Shown one piece after another: positions 59,301 through 64,000 of a DNA stretch of 64,000 nucleotides. Numbering within the stretch: the stretch's first letter is position 1; the number at the start of each line of letters is the position of its first letter. This stretch comes from Teredinibacter turnerae (GTDB lineage: Bacteria; Pseudomonadota; Gammaproteobacteria; Pseudomonadales; Cellvibrionaceae), in NCBI RefSeq assembly GCF_037935975.1, contig NZ_CP149817.1:3100001-3164000 (forward strand), in the 5' to 3' direction. Both the position numbers and the translations under genes were made by a program. The notes beneath the pieces are model-generated. The model was not told the origin of the DNA, searched no databases, and was given only the letters and a program-made list of their open reading frames with translations.

Positions 59301-62300
59301 CGGCCTCTCGTACTTGCGGATGCTGAGACAGGCGGCTTTCGATTTCACCGAGTTCGATGCGGAAGCCCCGGACTTTTACTTGAAAGTCTTTTCGCCCCAT
59401 ATATTCGAGGCTGCCGTTTTCATGGCGCTTTACTAGGTCGCCCGTGAGATACAGACGTGTGTCCAGGTCGTCCTGGGCGTAGGGATTGGCCTTGAAAACT
59501 TCGTTAGTCAGCTCAGGGCGATGCAGATAACCACGCCCAACCACCGGGCCTGAAATGGCCAACTCACCGACAACACCAACCGGCAATAGCGCGAGCTGGT
59601 TGTCCACTACATGCAATCGGGCATTCGCCACAGGTTTACCGATAAACACTCTTTCGACCGGGCCATGAATTGGCTGGAACGACACATCATCCGAACACTC
59701 CGCAGGACCATAGGCGTTCATCAACGGTACGGCGGGGTATTGTTTGAACCAGCGCTCCACCAAGCCGGACACCAGGGCTTCACCTGTCGGTAATACCCAA
59801 CGCAAATCGGGGAGCGGATGCGCCAAAGGCAGAAGGGCCTGCATAACCGAAGGAACCGGCTCCCACACGGTGACATGATTGTCCGCAAGACAAGATACCA
59901 ACGCCTGTGGGTCTTTAGTGGTTTCGTTGGTAACGATGACTACCGTTGCACCCAGAATCGGGGCGGTTAGAAATTGCCAAACCGAAATATCGAAACACTG
60001 AGACGCGGTTTGTGCGATCACGTCACCAGCAGATAAACCGAGCGGTTCAACTTTGGACATCATGTTGTTCACCATCCCCAGGTGTTCGATCATGACGCCT
60101 TTCGGCTTACCTGTTGAACCGGAGGTGAAAATAACGTATGCGAGGTCATCCAGCGCAACATCCGACAGCGTAACATCCGCGTTTTCACCACCCACGCACG
60201 CCTCGTCCAGCGTAACAATACTGTCCTTCGCCCATTTCCGTTTTAGCCAACGGGACTCTATCGCGAAGCCGTTACCAGTAATTAACAGGTTCGGTTTTGA
60301 ATCCTGCAAAATTTCAAGCCAGCGCTTGGTAGGCTGGGTTGGGTCTAGCGGCAAATAGGCGGCACCAGCACGAAGCACACCGATAATCATTATCAGCAGA
60401 TCAATACCGCGGTGATCCAGCAGGCCGATAATACTACCCCTACCCAGCCCTTTGGCTTGCAGAGCACGAGCCAGTACACCGGTGTGCGCTTCGAGTTCGG
60501 CAAAGGTCAGTGAGCGATCGTCACAAATGGCAACCACTTTATCTGCCGACTGTGCGACTTGTTCGTGAAAAAGTTGCAACCAGGTTTTACTGAACAATTG
60601 TCGCTGCAAGGGCGCGTTGAATTCGGACAATAATTGCGTCTGTTCGTCATCTGTCAATACAGGCAAAGTCAGCAAATGACTTTCCGGTTCGTTGATAAGC
60701 GCCAAGCTGACTTGTTCCAGAGCGCGACTCATGTACGCCATGATTCGTTCAGCGCCGATATCCCGGTCAATACTCGCGGTCAGCTCAAACGTGTGGCCCT
60801 GATCGCTGATCGACATGTCGAACAGATAGTTACTAATATCACCAGGGCTGGAAAGAATGCTCACACCTTCCAACGCCTGTTGCAGGTCCAGCTTTTCACC
60901 GCCCTCATGACGGTAGTTCAATACCGCACTGAACAGCGGCGTGGAGCCGGGAAGATCTGCGCAACGCTGAGCATCTACCAGCGGCGCTTGTTCGTAGTTG
61001 AGCAGCTCTACCAAAGAGTCTCGTGTTAGCTGCATAGCCTGCGCAACACTCAGCCCCGCCAATTTGAGCCGCATAGGCAACATATTAATAAACAAACCGA
61101 AAGTGCGGTCAGAACCACTGGCTCCCTGCAACCGGCCGGATGTTACAGTGCCAAAGACCACATCATCCCGGTTGCAACACCGTGCGAGAACCAGGCCCCA
61201 CGCCAAATGGAATATTGCCGCCGGCGATGCCGCCAGGCGATTAGAGACATCGCGAATGAGCTGCGTGGTTTTGCCATCCAGGGTTCGAATGAGTTCTTCG
61301 GTTTGCTTATCTCCGCGATAAACATCCATTAAGCCAAAAGGCGCTGTTGGCTCGTCGATGCCTGCCAATAACTGAGTAAAATAAGCCGTCGCATCATATT
61401 TTTCGGCGCGGTACATGCTATGAGCAACAAACTCGCGATAAGGCACTGGCGGTTTAAGTTCCGCGCCTCGCCCTTCCATCAATGCCATAATGTCCTGGAA
61501 CTCAATTTCCATGGAGACCTGATCACACATTAAGTGGTGCTGTTGTTGCAGCACAATCCAGAGACCGGTCTTTTCATCCTGAGCGATTGTTAAGCCGACC
61601 ACTGGTGCACGCGTCAGATCAATATGGCGACCTTCCAGCGACATCATCTCTTCAAACTGAGCGACTGCATCCCGGTCAGTATCCAGCGTTATTTCATTTA
61701 TTTTCAGTGGTGCATCGCGATAAACAACCTGTACCGAACGGGGCAGGTTTTCCCAAATAATCGCTGACCGTAACGAATCATGGCGGTTAACCAACTGCTG
61801 CATCGCATCAAGATAGCGGTCCAATACCGCACGGGTTTCGAAACCCACTAAGACTGAAGCGAGATAGGTATCGCCGACATCGCTCACCAGGTGGTCGAAT
61901 AAAATCCCTTCCTGGAGAGGTGTGAGCGGATAAATGTCTTGAATATTGCTGTGTCCGCCTGGCACCTGCGCCGCGATCTGGTCTATCTGCGTTTGCGATA
62001 GTGCCACCAGCGGCAACATTGCTGGCAGAACCTGGTTACAACCAGCAGGAATCAAGTTCTGCGGTGGAACATAAGTTTCCTGTACCTCATCGGATTGAAT
62101 ATGACGCGCAAGGTCGGCAAGATCTTCTGCATCAAACACCCTGCGCACATCCATATTCAAGTTGTGCGCACGCAGTGCCTCAATGAGTTTCATTACCAGC
62201 AGCGAATGGCCACCGAGGTTAAAGAAATTATCTTTGCGCCCTACCCGTTCAACATTCAGCAATGATTGCCAGGTTTCCGCCAAGATGGTCTCGACACTTC

Positions 62301-64000
62301 CGACGGGAGCTACATATTCTGCGGTACTTAAACTATTGGCGTCCGGCTGCGGCAAGGCTTTATTGTCAACTTTGCCATTTGGCGTAAGTGGAATAGCCTG
62401 CAGTTCAATCAACCAGCTTGGCACCATATATTCGGGGAGCTGGGCGCGAATAGCTTCGCGAATCTGATCGATATTGGCCTCACTGGAAGGTTGCTTAACC
62501 ACATAGCCCACCAGCCGCTTATCTTGCTCGGCCACTTCGACAACCCGCACCACAGCTTCTTTAACGTCAGACAGCTGTACCAGGCGTGACTCAATCTCAC
62601 CCAGCTCGATGCGAAAGCCACGCACTTTTACCTGGTTATCCTTGCGGCCAATAAATTCCAAGCTGCCGTCGGCATGGCGTTTTGCCAAATCGCCTGTTAA
62701 ATATAAACGCGCATCCATATCGTCTTGAGGATAAGGATTCACGCGGAAGGCCTTATCGGTAAGGTCTGGGCGATGCAGATACCCACGCCCTACAACGGGA
62801 CCGGATACAGCCAGCTCGCCAACAACGCCTACCGGTAACAGGTTAAGGAAGTTATCGACAATATGCAGGCGCGCATTTGCCACCGGGGTGCCGATTAAAA
62901 CCCGATCCACGGGGCTGTACATAGGTTGTAGCGAAACATCGTCCGAACATTCTGCCGGGCCATAAAGATTCAGAAGTGGAATTTCCGGGTATTTTTCAAA
63001 CCAGCGATCGACCAGTGCCGATTTGAGCGCTTCACCGGTCGGCAGTACCCAGCGCATCGAGGGAAGCGATTTGTCGAGCGGCAAAATCGCCTGAATCACC
63101 GAAGGCACCGGCTCCCAAATGGTGACCTGACACTGCTCTAAAAAGTTAACCAACGCCTGCGGATCTCGCGTGGTTTCGTTGGTAAAAATAACCACTTTCG
63201 CCCCGAGGATGGGCGCGGTAAGAAACTGCCAAACAGAAATGTCAAAGCATTGAGAGGCGGTCTGAGCGATCACGTCATTTTCAGTCAAACCCAATGGCTC
63301 AACTTTAGATAACATGTTATTGATCATGCCGCGATGTTCCACCATGACCCCTTTGGGCTTGCCAGTAGAACCCGATGTAAACAACACGTACGAAAGATCG
63401 TCCAGGGAAACCTCTGGCAGCGCGCGATCATCCGCGTCCATACCGTAGACTTCGTGCAACTGTGCTATCTGGTCTGCTTCCCAGCTCGCGCGCAGCTGAT
63501 TCGCAGACTCAGTTAGACTGTCGCCAACCAGCAAGACATCCGGGCGTGAATCCTCGAGAATCTCCAACCAACGCTTTTCTGGCTGTGTCGGGTCTAGCGG
63601 TAAATAGGCCGCACCAGCGCGCAGAACGCCGACAATCATCGTCAACAGATCTAAACCTCGGTGGTCCAACAATGCCACGATATTGTCGCGACCGAGGTTG
63701 TTGCACATTAAAACGCGGGCGATGCGCGCAGAACTGGCTTCCAGCTCGGCGAGCGTGAGCGTTTTGCCTTCACACTCGGCAACAATTTTTTGTGGATTTT
63801 TTTCAACTTGCGCAGCAAACAGAGCAGGCCAGGATGCACTGATTAATTCAGGAACCACGGGGTGGTTAAAGTTGCGCAATAAATCGGTTATTTCCGGCTC
63901 ATCCATAACCGTTATACTGTGTAGCGGCGCTTGAGGTGCAGCTATCGCGTTCACAATAAACCGTTCGAAATGCTTCGCCATACGCGCGATGGTCGATTCA
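56308..64000 (-). CDS. NRPS with C-terminal ABC-transporter ATPase fusion (5' end outside window)
   Basis: The open frame continues through the right edge. Visible order (residues counted from the Met at 63981): end of a condensation domain (1-45); A1 (50-555); carrier (570-640, DNFFNLGGHSLL); condensation (675-1110, IYPLTPLQEGILF, HHLMCDQ); A2 (1130-1640); carrier (1650-1720, DNFFDLGGNSIQ); a divergent terminal condensation domain (about 1820-2240, DHFMSDG); and an ABC ATPase (2243-2557, GPNGAGKTS, LSGGQKQR, ILFLDEPTSALD). There is no thioesterase. The specificity codes I read are D-I-W-E-L-T-L-D-D and D-I-W-E-L-T-A-D-D, whose acidic residues suit a basic side chain such as diaminobutyrate. 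Confidence 0.92.
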   Translation of the reverse strand, partial: ESTIARMAKHFERFIVNAIAAPQAPLHSITVMDEPEITDLLRNFNHPVVPELISASWPALFAAQVEKNPQKIVAECEGKTLTLAELEASSARIARVLMCNNLGRDNIVALLDHRGLDLLTMIVGVLRAGAAYLPLDPTQPEKRWLEILEDSRPDVLLVGDSLTESANQLRASWEADQIAQLHEVYGMDADDRALPEVSLDDLSYVLFTSGSTGKPKGVMVEHRGMINNMLSKVEPLGLTENDVIAQTASQCFDISVWQFLTAPILGAKVVIFTNETTRDPQALVNFLEQCQVTIWEPVPSVIQAILPLDKSLPSMRWVLPTGEALKSALVDRWFEKYPEIPLLNLYGPAECSDDVSLQPMYSPVDRVLIGTPVANARLHIVDNFLNLLPVGVVGELAVSGPVVGRGYLHRPDLTDKAFRVNPYPQDDMDARLYLTGDLAKRHADGSLEFIGRKDNQVKVRGFRIELGEIESRLVQLSDVKEAVVRVVEVAEQDKRLVGYVVKQPSSEANIDQIREAIRAQLPEYMVPSWLIELQAIPLTPNGKVDNKALPQPDANSLSTAEYVAPVGSVETILAETWQSLLNVERVGRKDNFFNLGGHSLLVMKLIEALRAHNLNMDVRRVFDAEDLADLARHIQSDEVQETYVPPQNLIPAGCNQVLPAMLPLVALSQTQIDQIAAQVPGGHSNIQDIYPLTPLQEGILFDHLVSDVGDTYLASVLVGFETRAVLDRYLDAMQQLVNRHDSLRSAIIWENLPRSVQVVYRDAPLKINEITLDTDRDAVAQFEEMMSLEGRHIDLTRAPVVGLTIAQDEKTGLWIVLQQQHHLMCDQVSMEIEFQDIMALMEGRGAELKPPVPYREFVAHSMYRAEKYDATAYFTQLLAGIDEPTAPFGLMDVYRGDKQTEELIRTLDGKTTQLIRDVSNRLAASPAAIFHLAWGLVLARCCNRDDVVFGTVTSGRLQGASGSDRTFGLFINMLPMRLKLAGLSVAQAMQLTRDSLVELLNYEQAPLVDAQRCADLPGSTPLFSAVLNYRHEGGEKLDLQQALEGVSILSSPGDISNYLFDMSISDQGHTFELTASIDRDIGAERIMAYMSRALEQVSLALINEPESHLLTLPVLTDDEQTQLLSEFNAPLQRQLFSKTWLQLFHEQVAQSADKVVAICDDRSLTFAELEAHTGVLARALQAKGLGRGSIIGLLDHRGIDLLIMIIGVLRAGAAYLPLDPTQPTKRWLEILQDSKPNLLITGNGFAIESRWLKRKWAKDSIVTLDEACVGGENADVTLSDVALDDLAYVIFTSGSTGKPKGVMIEHLGMVNNMMSKVEPLGLSAGDVIAQTASQCFDISVWQFLTAPILGATVVIVTNETTKDPQALVSCLADNHVTVWEPVPSVMQALLPLAHPLPDLRWVLPTGEALVSGLVERWFKQYPAVPLMNAYGPAECSDDVSFQPIHGPVERVFIGKPVANARLHVVDNQLALLPVGVVGELAISGPVVGRGYLHRPELTNEVFKANPYAQDDLDTRLYLTGDLVKRHENGSLEYMGRKDFQVKVRGFRIELGEIESRLSQHPQVREAVVMARPNAQGEKYLVAYLTYHSTPVTKDALSQHLAAELPEYMVPAVFMGLDAMPLNNNGKVDRKLLPEPELSSMQSEYAAPETDVEIAMAETWQQILQIDKIGRNDNFFDLGGNSIQIIRMLSELKAVGIELRANDIYQHRVLKDCSACVVVAEKTLAVWIEQQTAPVLWAHVNWHSSPIKVLVVADELQEQQAELSRILSAEEPTNLPDYICFDGSPSAAVARLETRGLHALTHWQATNPGAVKKSLSAQLDEFERNLTTAKTEADIPFTPLQQELTQWRTRDHFEWVSVHGYFSTAQLQDAFYQLMVEQDMLRSLLDESNQQWTLVDRESLTANFPVVDLSGMKESEANKLLKQLFTQLRKKQAKSSLPYMGTWIRRSDTLHQLMMMNDHFMSDGVSSAFLQQRLEDLLKGRAQCIGHNYRDYVSQVWGSASDLAYEKISNILALERTSRVVAPTVDALRARSSKKLRSVVIKLPLDTNRNPVDQAFDYFKKWVTSLLNLNDFVMVMNHYGRQLGEESYFDQIGLFLDKIPFAVTPESTMTAFNQQTQVLVESGLSYMALEKKGYDLCKQSFPGLIHEILFNYEGEMSDYDTMHELLADTQAEDKLKQFCGILFEASSLNDQLVVHCAFRGDGKDEKQMFNVLPCEKAALDDLKNATQQRAENTASAATSTKLSNNGVREMRYSIEVNDVKKHYGSFEAVKGVSFNVEKGICFGILGPNGAGKTSLLGMIEGISSITSGSISVLGMDVKSQIKKIQPHIGVQLQQNNYFEFLTVDQLLKFYKDLRSANKRKVNGASVDELLERLNLTDKKKFKVDELSGGQKQRLSIAIALLEDPDILFLDEPTSALDPHSRHEVWDFIEYLKQDKTKTIILTTHYMEEAETLCDELMIMSEGQIVSQGSPVELINKLSPHHDIHLQFGRGQFNTDYLVELSGIIDYQWESQANQLTIKTAKFTETLKDILSISEARSLEILNFNINRPNLEDVFLSSTKKDLVE
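57255..57274 (-). promoter_or_regulatory. Possible internal ribosome site and start for the ABC ATPase
   Basis: Inside the NRPS frame, GGAG lies eight bases before an ATG (57255) that is the natural first residue of the ABC domain (MRYSIEVNDVKKHYGSF). The piece from here to the stop is 315 aa, the normal length of a free ABC-2 ATPase. A separate ATPase could thus be made from the same message. This is suggested by position only. Confidence 0.45.

Overview
The window comes from a Gram-negative bacterium, most likely a marine gammaproteobacterium of the Cellvibrionales type. The grounds are three TonB-dependent receptors, a DUF3450/TPR-type Ton machine, an H-NOX two-component set, a membrane-bound (PuuD-type) urate oxidase and moderate base composition. 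The lineage is inferred from gene content, not from a marker gene. No rRNA, tRNA or CRISPR array was seen.

Layout. (1) 1-258 is the cytochrome c tail of a PuuD urate oxidase. (2) 0.3-20.9 kb is a mixed accessory region. It holds a MerR-controlled thiopurine methyltransferase/TauE pair, a zinc-type TonB receptor with a CobW GTPase, a sulfotransferase, SLATT and TIR proteins, a complete IS4-superfamily insertion sequence, two kinds of small inverted-repeat elements and four decayed genes. One of these is a hypoxanthine phosphoribosyltransferase gene split by a 267-bp element. (3) 21-42 kb is a purine-catabolism locus. A long minus-strand run goes from a secreted adenosine deaminase through a TonB receptor, a complete ExbB/ExbD/TonB/DUF3450/TPR machine, a nucleoside-processing lipoprotein, HpxW, TauE, PucG and AllC. 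Plus-strand PuuE-DUF1330 and HpxX-HpxY and a minus-strand purine permease complete it. (4) 42-44.8 kb is repeat-rich, with one JmjC/cupin protein. (5) 44.8-49.1 kb is a nitric-oxide-type signalling set: response regulator, Hpt protein, H-NOX and hybrid histidine kinase. (6) 49.3-64 kb is part of a nonribosomal peptide cluster on the minus strand: a multimodular NRPS that runs off the right edge and ends in a fused ABC-transporter ATPase, then its ABC-2 permease, an outer-membrane barrel, a diaminobutyrate aminotransferase, a JmjC/cupin oxygenase and a TonB receptor.

How the genes work together. The purine genes describe uptake and periplasmic deamination/cleavage of nucleosides, import of the base, and oxidation to urate and allantoin. 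They then follow the transamination branch: allantoin to allantoate (PuuE), to ureidoglycine (AllC), to oxalurate (PucG), to oxamate and oxalate (HpxXY/HpxW). The NRPS cluster appears to make its own 2,4-diaminobutyrate and to build a basic peptide that is exported by an ATPase encoded in the same polypeptide as the synthetase. That NRPS-ABC fusion, with a terminal condensation domain, no thioesterase and a possible internal translation start, is the most unusual feature in the window.
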